The notes beneath the pieces were generated by a model. It was not told the DNA's origin. It ran no database searches and worked only from the letters and a program-made list of their open reading frames with translations. 64,000 bases of DNA, from assembly GCA_964507045.1 (NCBI GenBank), contig CAZDOO010000024.1, forward strand, positions 1 to 64,000. Direction: 5' to 3'. Made by a program: the position numbers and the translations under genes. Shown in pieces: positions 33,245-42,563 of this stretch (positions within the stretch are counted from its first letter, which is position 1; every line of letters starts with the position of its first letter). Source of the stretch: UBA8199 sp964507045. GTDB taxonomy: Bacteria > Verrucomicrobiota > Verrucomicrobiia > Limisphaerales > UBA8199.

Positions 33245-34129
33245 ATGAAGAATCGCCCGTGTTCGTCCAAAGGATTCACCCTGATCGAACTGCTGGTGGT
33301 TATCGCGATTATCGCGATTCTTGCGGCCCTCCTGCTGCCCGCACTGAGCAGAGCGAAGACGAAGGCGCAGGGGATCATGTGCCTGAATAACCATCGTCAA
33401 CTCCTCCTGGCGTGGAAAATGTATGTTGAGGACAGCCGGGAAATCCTGCCCTTCACCAAGGGGAACAACAATTATGACCCTTACGCCTGGGTAAACGGCT
33501 GGCTGGATACCTCCAGCGCGCGAGACAACTGGGACATCACCCATGATATCACGCAGAGCATTCTCTGGCCTTACTGCGGAAAGAACGCCGCCATCTTCAA
33601 GTGTCCAGGCGACCGGAGCACGGTGAAAGTGCAAGGAATCGTGAAGCCGCGGGTGCGCAGCATGTCCATGGTCAACTGGGTGGGCGGGCGGGGCGATGGA
33701 AATGGGGCCCTCGCCGCAATGAATTGGTCTGACACCTATTATGGGAATACGACGGGCGAAGCCCGAATCTACCGCAAGTATTCAGACATGATTGATCCCG
33801 GTCCGGCGAGAACCGCCGTCTTTCTCGACGAGCGACAGGACAGCATTAATGATGGCATGTTCGTCATTGCCATGCAGGGTGCGGCGCCGCGTCCGGGGGC
33901 TGCCCCCACTCCCGAGGCTTACGGCTTCCATGACTACCCGGCGGCGTATCACGGGCAGGCAGGTGGCTTCTCCTTTGCCGACGGTCATTCTGAATTGAAG
34001 AAATGGCGCGATGCTCGGACCATGCCGCCGCTCATGGAGGGGAGTTATTATAGTTACCAGTTCAAACCGTCTGAGAACAACCCTGATGTGGCTTGGATGC
34101 AAGAGAACTGCACGCGCAGAATACCCTGA
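33245..34129 (+). CDS. Type II/IV pseudopilin-like protein (H-x-G...DGH type)
   Basis: 294 aa from the ATG at 33245. A short basic leader is followed by the prepilin cleavage/methylation motif G-FTLIELLVVIAIIAILAALLLPAL (about 10-34), then a globular part ending with HGQAGGFSFADGHSELKKW. This combination is typical of the abundant G/H-type pseudopilin-like proteins of Verrucomicrobiota and Planctomycetota. The protein would be processed by a prepilin peptidase and assembled or held in the inner membrane. It lies 98 bp after the large exported protein. Confidence 0.85.
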   Translation: MKNRPCSSKGFTLIELLVVIAIIAILAALLLPALSRAKTKAQGIMCLNNHRQLLLAWKMYVEDSREILPFTKGNNNYDPYAWVNGWLDTSSARDNWDITHDITQSILWPYCGKNAAIFKCPGDRSTVKVQGIVKPRVRSMSMVNWVGGRGDGNGALAAMNWSDTYYGNTTGEARIYRKYSDMIDPGPARTAVFLDERQDSINDGMFVIAMQGAAPRPGAAPTPEAYGFHDYPAAYHGQAGGFSFADGHSELKKWRDARTMPPLMEGSYYSYQFKPSENNPDVAWMQENCTRRIP

Positions 34130-34163
34130 GCCCGTGCGGGCTTGTTCAGGCATTAACGCAGCC

Positions 34164-34712
34164 ATGCGATACATCACCACACTCATACTGTGCAGCCTCC
34201 TGATGGGCTGCGGCAAAGCAGGCTCCAACGCATCCCATCAGCGCCTTCAGGCTGCGATGACGAAGCTGGCCGCAGCAAGTTCGCCGCAACAGAGGTTTCA
34301 TGCCCTGGGTGACGCCGCCAAACAGAGCTTCGCGGCGGGCAAGGTGGAGGACGCCAGGAAGCACGCGCAGGAGTTAATGACTCTGCTGCCCGGCTTCCGG
34401 CAGGACCACGAATACGGCAATGCGGTGCATGACGCCAATCTGACGCTCGGCCGAATTGCCGTGCGCGAGGGACGGTTGGACGACGCCAAGCGCTATTTGT
34501 TTGAATCAATCCGCACACCCGGCGCGGGGCAGATGGATTACGGCCCAAACATGAGCTTGGCGAAAGACTTGCTGGAAAAGGGAGAGCGACAAGCAGTCCT
34601 GGACTACTTCGTGCGATGCAAGAAGTTTTGGAACTTCCGACGGCTGGACGAATGGAGTCAGGAGGTCAAGGAAGGAAAGATTCCCGACTTCGGAGCAAAC
34701 CTGGTTTACTGA
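34164..34712 (+). CDS. Putative lipoprotein with TPR-like helices
   Basis: 182 aa. It opens with a lipoprotein signal peptide and lipobox (LILCSLLMGCGKAG, Cys 16). The rest is helical with repeat-like pairs (FAAGKVEDARKHAQELMTLL; ...GRIAVREGRLDDAKRYLFESI), suggesting tetratricopeptide-type packing. It lies 34 bp downstream of the pseudopilin and is probably co-transcribed. The exact role is unknown; envelope anchoring is predicted. Confidence 0.7.
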   Translation: MRYITTLILCSLLMGCGKAGSNASHQRLQAAMTKLAAASSPQQRFHALGDAAKQSFAAGKVEDARKHAQELMTLLPGFRQDHEYGNAVHDANLTLGRIAVREGRLDDAKRYLFESIRTPGAGQMDYGPNMSLAKDLLEKGERQAVLDYFVRCKKFWNFRRLDEWSQEVKEGKIPDFGANLVY

Positions 34713-34747
34713 CAAAGGAGTGCGGACCGAATCCAGGAACGTTTCGC

Positions 34748-34764
34748 CCGGCTTGTCCAGCCGG
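34748..34764. terminator. Possible hairpin between convergent genes
   Basis: CCGGCT (34748-34753) pairs with AGCCGG (34759-34764) around TGTCC. It lies in the 57-bp space between the convergent lipoprotein and phosphodiesterase genes. There is no T tract on either side, so termination is only suggested by position. Confidence 0.25.
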
Positions 34765-34769
34765 CAGCT

Positions 34770-36545
34770 TCAGTTCCCTTCGATCCGGAAATACCACTGC
34801 GAACCGCTATCGAGTGTGCAGGCAAACCGGTACATCCCTTGGCCAAGAAAGGTTGGCGCCAGCCCGTAAACCGGAAGGAATGGTCCCGACAAGCTGCTTG
34901 CGCGCAACAGGCGGAAGGTGGTCCAGGTGCCCTGGTTTTGGAATCCAATCTCCACCTGATTGCTGCCTGTTAGGCTGATTGGCCCCGGCAGGATCAGAGA
35001 ACTGGGCTGGCGGAGGAGGTCGCCGAGGCTCAAGCCCGCGAGCCCCGATTGGTAGAGGACGGCGACTTCCGCGGCATTCAGGGCCCGGGTCCAAATCGCG
35101 ACGTCATCCACCATTCCCGAAAAGTAATTGCCTCCGATTGGTCCTTCCCGGCCCATGGCCGCGGTCTGACCGGGCTTCACGTTCCGGGTAAGCCCAACCG
35201 GTGTGGTCGAATCGTGGCCGTAATGCACGTCCTTGGCCTGGCCATTGAGGTAAATCCAGGTCTCCCCGGAGGTCGCGCTGACCTGCCCGGAGTAAGTGGC
35301 GACGACATGCAGCCATTGGTTGGTCTGCAGCGCACTTTCGGAAATGCCGGGCCGAGCCGCGTGGTTATTCACATCAGTCACCTTGAAGCGGAGCTCCTTG
35401 TTGCTCTTATCCAGGTATACCACGTAACAATCGTTGGTGGAATCGAAGATGGCCCCGAAGCTGGTGGCGAGCTGCGAAGGCAGGCGGGCAAGCTTCACCC
35501 ACAAGGCGATCGTCAGCGCGTTGGTGCCGATGTCCAGGCTAGTTGACGGCGGGACTGTTACGGAGGCGCTCGCGCCGTCGAGCTGTAGGCACCCGCCAAA
35601 CACCGCGGTCTCCACGCCGCTCCAATGCGAAAGCCCGTCGCCACGCACCAGCGTGGCCGTGTTGCTCCCTTTGCTGTCAGCGACCGAAACCGCCATGGCA
35701 TTTGCCAGGCCGTCGTCCATTCTCCAATACGTGAGCAATCCTTCCCTGACATTGACTGGGCCGTTGGTTGTGGGCTCCTGAAATTGCCGCACCATGGCCG
35801 GATCGTTCGAGATGATGCCATCCACCCCCATATCAATGAACGTCTTGATCGCCGGGCCGTCCACCGTCCAGACGAAGAGCTTCAGGCCCGCCTGGTGGAC
35901 CAGGTTCAGCATGTCCGCAGTGACCTCGCCTTGTTCCCACGCGACCCGCCGCGCGCCGGCGTTCGTGATGCTGGTCAGGCTGGCGGCGGTGAAGGTGCCG
36001 TCGCCCAGAGCGCAAAGTTCGATCGCGGGCTCCAGACCGTGAACCGTGGAAAGAAAACCCCAGTCAAAGGACTGAAGCACGACATTGGTGACCACGCCCA
36101 GGCGGCGCAATTCAGTTACATAGGCCGAGGCTGACCCGGCTTTCTGCTCGATCAGTGGCACGGCCGCGGGGAGACTGTTGGTGATGGCTTCCTCCAGTGT
36201 GGGGATGCGCTCGCCGATGAAGTTGGTGGAGAACCAGGAGCCGGCGTCGAGGGTCTTCAGCCACGCCAAAGTGTTAGTCGCAATACCGCCGGTCCCATCG
36301 GTGGTGCGGTTCACGGTCGCGTCGTGCATTACCACCAGCTTGCCATCGCTGGAAAGCTGGCCATCCATTTCCACCATGTCCGCCTTGCCCAGAGCCGACT
36401 TGAAGGCGGCGACCGTATTCTCCGGCGCGAACCGGGAGTTGCCACGATGGCCAATGCTCAGCACCGCTGCGGGGCAATTCCCAGCCACATTGAAAACCAG
36501 GACAAGCCCAAGCAAGAAAGACCACCAGTGACAGCTACGCATCAT
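34770..36545 (-). CDS. Exported glycerophosphodiester phosphodiesterase with C-terminal LamG domain
   Basis: 591 aa from the ATG at 36545, which opens a signal peptide (MMRSCHWWSFLLGLVLVFNVAG). Residues about 30-270 are a GDPD TIM barrel: HRGNSRFAPENT, VEMDGQLSSDGKLVVMHD (metal ligands and catalytic His), and DGIISNDP at the end. Residues about 285-510 form a concanavalin-like LamG domain (LLTYWRMDDGLAN, LTIALWVKLA, WLHVVATYSG, MVDDVAIWTRALNAAEVAVLY). A PEP-CTERM anchor is absent. It would hydrolyse glycerophosphodiesters or related polymers outside the cytoplasm; the LamG part probably binds glycans. Confidence 0.85.
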   Translation of the reverse strand: MMRSCHWWSFLLGLVLVFNVAGNCPAAVLSIGHRGNSRFAPENTVAAFKSALGKADMVEMDGQLSSDGKLVVMHDATVNRTTDGTGGIATNTLAWLKTLDAGSWFSTNFIGERIPTLEEAITNSLPAAVPLIEQKAGSASAYVTELRRLGVVTNVVLQSFDWGFLSTVHGLEPAIELCALGDGTFTAASLTSITNAGARRVAWEQGEVTADMLNLVHQAGLKLFVWTVDGPAIKTFIDMGVDGIISNDPAMVRQFQEPTTNGPVNVREGLLTYWRMDDGLANAMAVSVADSKGSNTATLVRGDGLSHWSGVETAVFGGCLQLDGASASVTVPPSTSLDIGTNALTIALWVKLARLPSQLATSFGAIFDSTNDCYVVYLDKSNKELRFKVTDVNNHAARPGISESALQTNQWLHVVATYSGQVSATSGETWIYLNGQAKDVHYGHDSTTPVGLTRNVKPGQTAAMGREGPIGGNYFSGMVDDVAIWTRALNAAEVAVLYQSGLAGLSLGDLLRQPSSLILPGPISLTGSNQVEIGFQNQGTWTTFRLLRASSLSGPFLPVYGLAPTFLGQGMYRFACTLDSGSQWYFRIEGN

Positions 36546-36720
36546 AGGCCACAGATAAGCCCCTGGACCCTCTTGGGTCAAGTTCAAGTTGGGGCAACGG
36601 TTCAGGCTGTGGCGCCGGCTCCATCAGCCACAGCCAACCTGCCTGATCCTCATGCTGACCAGCGGCCGACACGTAAAAGACCCCGTGGCGCCGCTTGACC
36701 TCGGCCAGAGGCAAAAACAT
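36535..36720 (-). CDS. Hypothetical small protein (61 aa)
   Basis: An ATG at 36720 lies 3 bp beyond the stop of the glycosyltransferase gene, and the frame ends 11 bp inside the phosphodiesterase gene. The tight placement on both sides suggests a translationally coupled small protein. The product (MFLPLAEVKRRHGVFYVSAA..., Pro/Glu-rich later) matches nothing I recognise and has no signal peptide. It may be a chance frame. Confidence 0.3.
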   Translation of the reverse strand: MFLPLAEVKRRHGVFYVSAAGQHEDQAGWLWLMEPAPQPEPLPQLELDPRGSRGLSVAYDA

Positions 36721-36723
36721 CGG

Positions 36724-37896
36724 TCACAACCGGCGAGCATAATTATTCTGCCTGCGGTTGCTCAGCACTTCCCGATAAATCTCCACGTGACGGCGAGCCA
36801 CCACCAACGGGTGATACCGGCTGGCCATAAGGTCGTGGTTTGGCGGAGCGGGGGGACAACCCTGCGCGAGCCATGCAGATAGTTCCCGTTCCAGCGCCGA
36901 CCAGTTACCCGGGTCCACAAGCACTGTTCCCGCCGCGCTTTCCGCAATATCTTTTGGGCCGCCTGCCCTGAATCCAAAGAACTTGAGGTTGCGCGCGAGC
37001 GCCTCCGCCACCACCAACCCGAACGCCTCGGATTGCGGCGTATGCACCAGGGCAGCCGAGGCATCGAAGGCGGCAATCAGCTCGCTGACCGGCATGGGGG
37101 CCGAGTAGCACGCGAAGCCCTGCCGCTGCGCCTCACGGACTCGATCCAGAAACGTTCGCGAGTAGGGCCTCTGGGGATTGGCAGCGCCGATGAAGTGCAT
37201 CGAGAACCGCGGGTGGCGCTTGTGCAGCTTCTCCGCAAGGTCCAGCAAGGCAAGCTGTTGCTTGTTTTCGCACACCACGCCCACGTTCAGTAGCACGGTG
37301 CCGGCTTTCGCGCCCCCCGGGACCGGGCGGTCGAGCACCTCGGGTCGGAGCGCATTGGGCACGCGCCAGGTCCGTTTCGCGCGAGGCCTCACCAGGGATT
37401 CGGTGTGCTCCGAGTTGCAGAACACTCCGTCCGTCCGTCGCAAGGTGAAATTCTCCAGCCTGGCCGCCAGCCAATTGAAGCTGCCGATGCGGGCTCCGAG
37501 CAGGCGCGCATACTCCGCCATGTTGCCGTGGATCGTCACCACATTGGGCAGGCCGGAGAACACCGCCTCCATGGCGCAGTCGAGTTCCGTGCCCTGTCCG
37601 TGGACAATGTCCGGTCGGATTTCCTTCAGTTTCTTCCGGACGGCGCGAATGCACCCCTGATAGAGCGTGCGCATCCAGCCAATCTTGGGCACGTGCAGGC
37701 TGTGAAAAAAGATGTTCGGCCCAAGCATTTCGGGCGAGCGCATTGGTCGCCGGGCGCAGGACACGATGTGAAGCTCGATGCCAGCCGACTGAATGGGTTC
37801 CAACAGAACCTCAATGTTGGCGGAAATCCACGGCGCCTCCCGATCATACTGCTTGTAAGGCTCCCGGTTGTCGGTGGTAGTAATGGCCACTCTCAT
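36724..37896 (-). CDS. Glycosyltransferase, GT4-like (GT-B fold)
   Basis: 390 aa. It has a Rossmann-type N-terminal domain (HIVSCARRP, EIRPDIVHGQGTELDCAMEAV, VVTIHGNM) and a C-terminal nucleotide-sugar domain (LLNVGVVCENKQQLALLDLAEKL, MHFIGA, and the acidic motif ALVHTPQSEAFGLVVAEALARNLKFFGFRAGG with E-x7-E). It would transfer a sugar from a nucleotide donor to a lipid-linked or surface glycan at the cytoplasmic membrane. The donor and acceptor are unknown. It is the downstream end of the leftward glycan block. Confidence 0.88.
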   Translation of the reverse strand: MRVAITTTDNREPYKQYDREAPWISANIEVLLEPIQSAGIELHIVSCARRPMRSPEMLGPNIFFHSLHVPKIGWMRTLYQGCIRAVRKKLKEIRPDIVHGQGTELDCAMEAVFSGLPNVVTIHGNMAEYARLLGARIGSFNWLAARLENFTLRRTDGVFCNSEHTESLVRPRAKRTWRVPNALRPEVLDRPVPGGAKAGTVLLNVGVVCENKQQLALLDLAEKLHKRHPRFSMHFIGAANPQRPYSRTFLDRVREAQRQGFACYSAPMPVSELIAAFDASAALVHTPQSEAFGLVVAEALARNLKFFGFRAGGPKDIAESAAGTVLVDPGNWSALERELSAWLAQGCPPAPPNHDLMASRYHPLVVARRHVEIYREVLSNRRQNNYARRL

Positions 37897-38082
37897 ATTT
37901 CACGCGGTGTCAGACATAGCAACCTAGCAAATGACGTTTCGAGAAGATGCGTAACGATAGACTGCCTTGAATACTTTTCTGCGGAACGGGACGGGGTCCA
38001 CACCCTGCCAATCCAACCTCAGGCTGAGGACGGGAGGAAGCGCGACGCCTCACCACCCGAACCCCGGGCACAAACGTTTCTG

Positions 38083-39303
38083 TCAGCACTCGCTTATGCA
38101 CTCTCCCATGAATTCAGAGAACCTCTTCTCAAACACCTGAGGGCTCCAGTTATCCCGATAGTTCTGCATGCTCAACGCCGAAGCCTGGCGACACCACTCC
38201 ACGGGCATGCGACTCGCTTCTCTGACATTACGAACCAGGCTTTCAATTTGCCAGGAATCCGCCAGGTGGCTGCTGGCAGGAGAAGTGGGCATGTCAACAA
38301 AACCAACCGGGATCAGCCCAACCCCGACACTTCCCAGAAAGGCCGTCCCGATACCTGAATCAATGGGAGCGGTAATCGTGAAATTCACGCGTTTCAGAAT
38401 CGCGCGCAGATGCCGGCGCAGGCGGCTGAACCGATAATGATAGATATACCGAATGTTGGGTAAGGATAATTCCTTTCGGAACAACTGGCGCACCTCTTCT
38501 TCCACGTTGCAGTAGATATAAAGGTTCAGCTCAGGCGTGCGAGCAAATGTGTCGAGTAACACATCAAGCCCTTTTTGCACATTGCCCAGGTTTCCAGCCA
38601 CATAGATGAATCCCTTCCTGCCCTCATCAAAATCACGATCTTGGACGATTAAATCGTCTTCCACGTACGCCGCCCACCCTACCGCTCGAATCTTATGGGT
38701 GTATTTGCCATAAGCCTTAATCATCCGCGGAGAATTCCCAGTGAACAAGTACTTCGCATGTTCCGAGAGGAAATCTTCACCCTGTCTCTCCTCCTCGGTT
38801 TGTGGGCGCGCATGAGCTGTAATGAGCGGCACGCCTTTTCGGGAACAAAGGTTTTCGTAGCGCTCCGTTGACTGCCTGAGAGCCTCCTTCAAGTGCGCAG
38901 TGGAGACATATTGCAGGATGAGTGTGTTGTTCTTCCGCATTAGATCAACCAGCGGTGTCTGCCGTCCTCCGTGGCCGATGAATATGTCATAGCGCTTGGT
39001 TGGCTGGAAATCGGTGCACGTGCGATCCACGATATCAACGGTGTATCCGTATCCATTCAGCACTTTCACCATGATATAAGTGAGGCCGCTCACATTGAAC
39101 TGCTTGATTGCAGGGTACTCGCGCAGGGCCATCAACCAAGCTACCGGCGTAAGTGAAATCAAGGCGCGCTTGCTGGTGGGAGAGTGTGCCTTGAAATGAT
39201 CAATATTCTCAATCAACGAAACGGGCTTGCCTGGGTTCAAGAAACGCCTTTTAGCGTTCTGAAGGGCTTCCAGGAGACAAATAATGGTCAGGTTCTTGCT
39301 CAT
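38083..39303 (-). CDS. Glycosyltransferase-like protein (GT-B fold, unclassified)
   Basis: 406 aa. The second half has a GT4-like domain (GFIYVAGNLGNVQKGLDVLLDTFARTPELNLYIYCNVEEEV...LPNIRYIYHYRF), but the usual E-x7-E motif is replaced by APIDSGIGTAFLGSVGVGLIPVGF, which has no glutamate pair. The N-terminal half mentions a receptor-like loop (YDIFIGHGGRQTPLVDLM). I rate it a divergent glycosyltransferase. The ATG at 39303 overlaps the stop of the upstream LpxD-like gene by 4 bp; the longer upstream frame lies inside that gene. Confidence 0.7.
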   Translation of the reverse strand: MSKNLTIICLLEALQNAKRRFLNPGKPVSLIENIDHFKAHSPTSKRALISLTPVAWLMALREYPAIKQFNVSGLTYIMVKVLNGYGYTVDIVDRTCTDFQPTKRYDIFIGHGGRQTPLVDLMRKNNTLILQYVSTAHLKEALRQSTERYENLCSRKGVPLITAHARPQTEEERQGEDFLSEHAKYLFTGNSPRMIKAYGKYTHKIRAVGWAAYVEDDLIVQDRDFDEGRKGFIYVAGNLGNVQKGLDVLLDTFARTPELNLYIYCNVEEEVRQLFRKELSLPNIRYIYHYRFSRLRRHLRAILKRVNFTITAPIDSGIGTAFLGSVGVGLIPVGFVDMPTSPASSHLADSWQIESLVRNVREASRMPVEWCRQASALSMQNYRDNWSPQVFEKRFSEFMGECISEC

Positions 39304-40217
39304 AATCCCCTTCCGGCCACGGGCTTCGGGATGCGCTTTGCTGGAATGCCAACGTACGTGCCGGGCTCCGAAAGGTGTTTTGTAACCACGGCGCCAATTC
39401 CAATAAACACGTTCCCAACAATATTGATTTGATCGCGAATGCTCACGCTTGGGGCCAAATAGCAGCCGTCGCCGATGGTTACACTGCCGGATACCTGCGC
39501 ATTGGCGCAAATCAGCACATCCTTGCCTATGGTGCAATTGTGGGCAATTTGCACCAGGTTATCAATCTTCGTATTCTCGCCAATGACCGTTGCTCCATCA
39601 AACATTGACTTGTCAATCACGCAGCCTGAACCGATTTCCACATTTCTCTCGATGCGCACACCCCCACAGTGAGGAATGGTTCTGCGGACTCCATTTAGCA
39701 TCTTAACCTCGAATCCATCGCCGCCGATCACAATGTTGGCGTCAATCCTGCAGTCGTCGCCAATCGTGGTTCCTTTTCTGACATAACAAAACGGTCCAAT
39801 ACTCACCCTGTTCCCAATCTTCACACCGTCTTCAATTGCGGAGGAGGGATGGATTGAACAGCCAGCCCCTATTTCCCGAGGGAAGTCGAATTCATTATAG
39901 AAGGGCGTCTTCTCGAACAGGTACTGATGCAGCAAGTAAAACGATTCCATCGGCGAATCCGAGAAGATAACTGACATCGATTTCAGAACCGTCTCGTTGG
40001 ACCTGTGAATCGTAGCCTTAGTGATCAGCGCCTTGACCTTCGGGTTCGACAGTGTTTCCGGGAGCATGGCCGCGCTGCCGCAAAAGGTGATCAATGAATC
40101 CGCCTTCGTGTCGGAACGAACCAACTTGATCAAACCGTTGATGGTTTCATCATTCCCCGAATACGGCAGACCCAAAACCCTGCTTATCTCCTCAACATGG
40201 ATTTCTCGAATGCGCAC
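39300..40217 (-). CDS. LpxD-like hexapeptide N-acyltransferase (glycan cluster copy 1)
   Basis: 305 aa. A small N-terminal domain (about 1-95) precedes a left-handed beta-helix of hexapeptide repeats ([LIV]-G-x4), with the LpxD signature NLVQIAHNCTIGKD; its His near residue 224 corresponds to the catalytic base of LpxD. LpxD transfers a 3-hydroxyacyl group from ACP to an amino sugar. Its location between an aminotransferase and a glycosyltransferase points to N-acylation of a nucleotide-activated amino-deoxy sugar, not to lipid A. It lies 3 bp downstream of the aminotransferase. Confidence 0.85.
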   Translation of the reverse strand: MRIREIHVEEISRVLGLPYSGNDETINGLIKLVRSDTKADSLITFCGSAAMLPETLSNPKVKALITKATIHRSNETVLKSMSVIFSDSPMESFYLLHQYLFEKTPFYNEFDFPREIGAGCSIHPSSAIEDGVKIGNRVSIGPFCYVRKGTTIGDDCRIDANIVIGGDGFEVKMLNGVRRTIPHCGGVRIERNVEIGSGCVIDKSMFDGATVIGENTKIDNLVQIAHNCTIGKDVLICANAQVSGSVTIGDGCYLAPSVSIRDQINIVGNVFIGIGAVVTKHLSEPGTYVGIPAKRIPKPVAGRGL

Positions 40218-40220
40218 AGG

Positions 40221-41354
40221 TTACCGGGTGGCATGAAAGAAACGGTTAGCACTATTGGCAACCGTTTCCAGGATTGAAAGGTCCATTTCCGCATAGAACG
40301 GTAGCGCAATAATTGATTTTGAGACCTGATCGGTGACGGGTAGATGAAAGGTTCTCGAATAGTATTTCCTATAGGCTTCCTGATCTGTGATTGAACTGGC
40401 ATAATACACGTTCGTCTGGATGCCCTGGCTTTCCAGGTGGCAGGCCAGTTCATCCCTCCGGCTCGAACAGATGCACGAATAGACGTGATAGACCGCGTCA
40501 ACTTTGTTATCCACTTTCTGCGGTTTCAGGTAACGCGGGTCCAGCAATTCGGCATAACGGCAAGCGAGTGCCTTTCTTCGGTTGTTCATCGCATCGAGAT
40601 GGCGCAACTTCACTCTCAGGATGGCGGCCTGTAATTCGTCGAGCCTTGAATTGACGCCGTGTTCCAGAAACACATCTTTGTTCTTCATGCCGAAGGTCCG
40701 TCGGCTTCTGACTGTGTTCGCAAGGCTTTCGTTGTCTGTCAGCACCATGCCCCCGTCACCGTAACCTCCGAGATTCTTTGAGGGGAAGAAACTGAAGGCG
40801 CTGATGTCTCCAAGGGTTCCGGCACGTCGGCCGGCGAGGCTTGCACCATGGGACTGGGCGCAATCCTCGACGATGTAAACCTCCTTCCCCACGATCTCTC
40901 TCAAGCGCGGAATATCCACCACATTGCCAAACAGGTGGACCGGCAACACCGCCCTGGTTCTGGGGGAAATCAGCTCAGCCACCTTCTCAACATCCATCAG
41001 GAAGGTGTCCGGGTTGATATCCGCAAAGACCGGCGTCAGCTCTAACTGTCGGATCGCAGTGTAGGTGGCAAAGAACGTGAACGGGGTCGTGATGACCTCA
41101 TCCCCCTTGTTCAGATCCAATGCCCACAGCGCCATGATCAGCGCATCAGTCCCACTGTTGACACCAATCCCGTGCCCGCACCCAATGTAGCGGGCGAACT
41201 CCTCCTCGAAGGCGGAGACATTGGGGCCGTTGATGTATCGGCCTGAAGCGAGAACGGCTTCGATCGCCTCTTTGATCTCGCCCTCGTACGCCCGGTATTG
41301 TGGCACCCACGGGCAGCGCATGATGTATTCCGGGTTTGGTGTTTCACTCTTCAT
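40221..41354 (-). CDS. DegT/DnrJ/EryC1/StrS-family sugar aminotransferase
   Basis: 377 aa from the ATG at 41354. This PLP-dependent family transfers an amino group to a keto-sugar nucleotide. Visible features are GVNSGTDALIMAL, TPFTFFATYTAI, VYIVEDCAQSHGASLAGRRAGTLGDISAFSFFPSKNLGGYGDGGM (Schiff-base Lys near residue 187 in PSKNLGG) and the C-terminal HVYSCICSSRRDEL region. An upstream TTG at 41390 is possible but would overlap the previous gene. The likely substrate is a 4-keto-6-deoxy sugar made by the LegB-like enzyme (50792-51778). Confidence 0.92.
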   Translation of the reverse strand: MKSETPNPEYIMRCPWVPQYRAYEGEIKEAIEAVLASGRYINGPNVSAFEEEFARYIGCGHGIGVNSGTDALIMALWALDLNKGDEVITTPFTFFATYTAIRQLELTPVFADINPDTFLMDVEKVAELISPRTRAVLPVHLFGNVVDIPRLREIVGKEVYIVEDCAQSHGASLAGRRAGTLGDISAFSFFPSKNLGGYGDGGMVLTDNESLANTVRSRRTFGMKNKDVFLEHGVNSRLDELQAAILRVKLRHLDAMNNRRKALACRYAELLDPRYLKPQKVDNKVDAVYHVYSCICSSRRDELACHLESQGIQTNVYYASSITDQEAYRKYYSRTFHLPVTDQVSKSIIALPFYAEMDLSILETVANSANRFFHATR

Positions 41355-41386
41355 AGTGGTGGCATGCTGGCGGGCCAATACGAATG

Positions 41387-42184
41387 TCAAAGCTTGCCTT
41401 CGATGATCCGGCTCAGCTCTTCGGAGTATTGGAATACTTGGTCGGCCGCCTCTTTTCCCTCGGCTTTGATTTCAACCGTCAGGTAGTCCTGGTACCCAAT
41501 GTTATGCAGCGCTTCCATGATGCGTCCCCAGGGAACATCACTGATTAAAGACTTGGGGAACCCGATGGTGTGCGGATAATCCAGAAAGCCTTTGACGTGA
41601 ATCTTCGCGATTCTGGCTCTCCCCAAAGTCCGGATCCAATCCTGCGGGTAGCCGTACAAACAACTGTTGCCACAGTCAAAGTAGGCTCTGACATAAGGCG
41701 AGTCCACTTCATCCAGGAAACGAACGAATTCCAGCGGGGAGAGAAGAAAGCGGTTCCATACATTCTCGATTGCCAGCGTGACTTTGACCCGCTCGGCTGT
41801 TTTGGCCAGAATTCGGATCTCGCTCAAGGCCGTCTCATAGACCTCCCGGTAAGAGGCATCCTGGCTCATAACGCCCGGAACGCACAGGACCGTGGTGGCG
41901 CCAATCCGGGCGGCGTACTCCAGATTTGCCTCGAATATTTCCCTGGTGTTCCTCCTGGCTGCAGGATCGCTGCTCGACAGGGGGGATTTCCAGTGGATCG
42001 TCTCTATGAACGAAGGCGTTTCCAGGCCCGCCTGGTCGGCTGCTGCCTTCAGCTCAAGCAGTTCCGCTTCCGACCTGACCGTGCGCAGCTCCATCCCGTC
42101 ATATCCGGCACGTTTCACCAGCTCAAATTTCTCCCGGGTCGAAAGCTCTGCCGGTATGGAAAACCAGGATATTCCTTTTTTCAT
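41387..42184 (-). CDS. Sugar phosphate isomerase/epimerase (TIM barrel)
   Basis: 265 aa of the xylose-isomerase-like TIM-barrel family. The metal-site residues are in place: E65-region (FIETIHW), LAIENVWN, RAYFDCGN, KIHVKGFLDY and LTVEIKAEG. These proteins isomerise or epimerise sugars or inositols; the substrate here is not predictable. It is the first gene of the leftward glycan block 42184-36724 and precedes the aminotransferase by 32 bp. A gene-free, repeat-rich region lies upstream. Confidence 0.85.
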   Translation of the reverse strand: MKKGISWFSIPAELSTREKFELVKRAGYDGMELRTVRSEAELLELKAAADQAGLETPSFIETIHWKSPLSSSDPAARRNTREIFEANLEYAARIGATTVLCVPGVMSQDASYREVYETALSEIRILAKTAERVKVTLAIENVWNRFLLSPLEFVRFLDEVDSPYVRAYFDCGNSCLYGYPQDWIRTLGRARIAKIHVKGFLDYPHTIGFPKSLISDVPWGRIMEALHNIGYQDYLTVEIKAEGKEAADQVFQYSEELSRIIEGKL

Positions 42185-42480
42185 GCGGTCAGTTGCAGCC
42201 AGGATTCAGGTTTGCGTCGCCGGCGAGCGGCGCTTTGCCCCTCGCACCGGTTCATTGTCTCGCTCCCTGACCGCACTTGGGAGCGACGGATGATTGCCGA
42301 GCCGGAATCTGTCGGCAGTGGTTCGTCCCGCCATTCCGCGGCTTGCAGGGCTGTGGCGCAGTCTGTTCGTTGACGCGTTCATCGTTGCTCAATCCCGCCT
42401 ACTCTATCGGGCGGCGCGCGGTGGTGTCGAGCCTGAAGCTCAGCAGCGCCTACCGAGTCAATGCGTATGCATGAAGCCTG

Positions 42481-42563
42481 GGAGCGCCGACATTCGTGTC
42501 AGCCCGTTGGGGTGGAAGCACCTGCGCATTGCAGGAATAAGCCGACAAGAATGTCGGCGCTCC
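42481..42563. repeat. REP-like inverted repeat (GGAGCGCCGACATTC family)
   Basis: 42481-42503 and 42541-42563 pair over 21 of 23 bases. It is a relative of the element at 17384-17453; there the inner arm reads GCGGACATTC, here GCCGACATTC, and the opposite arm has changed to match. It is joined on the left to the 21-bp dispersed repeat 42463-42483. Confidence 0.85.
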
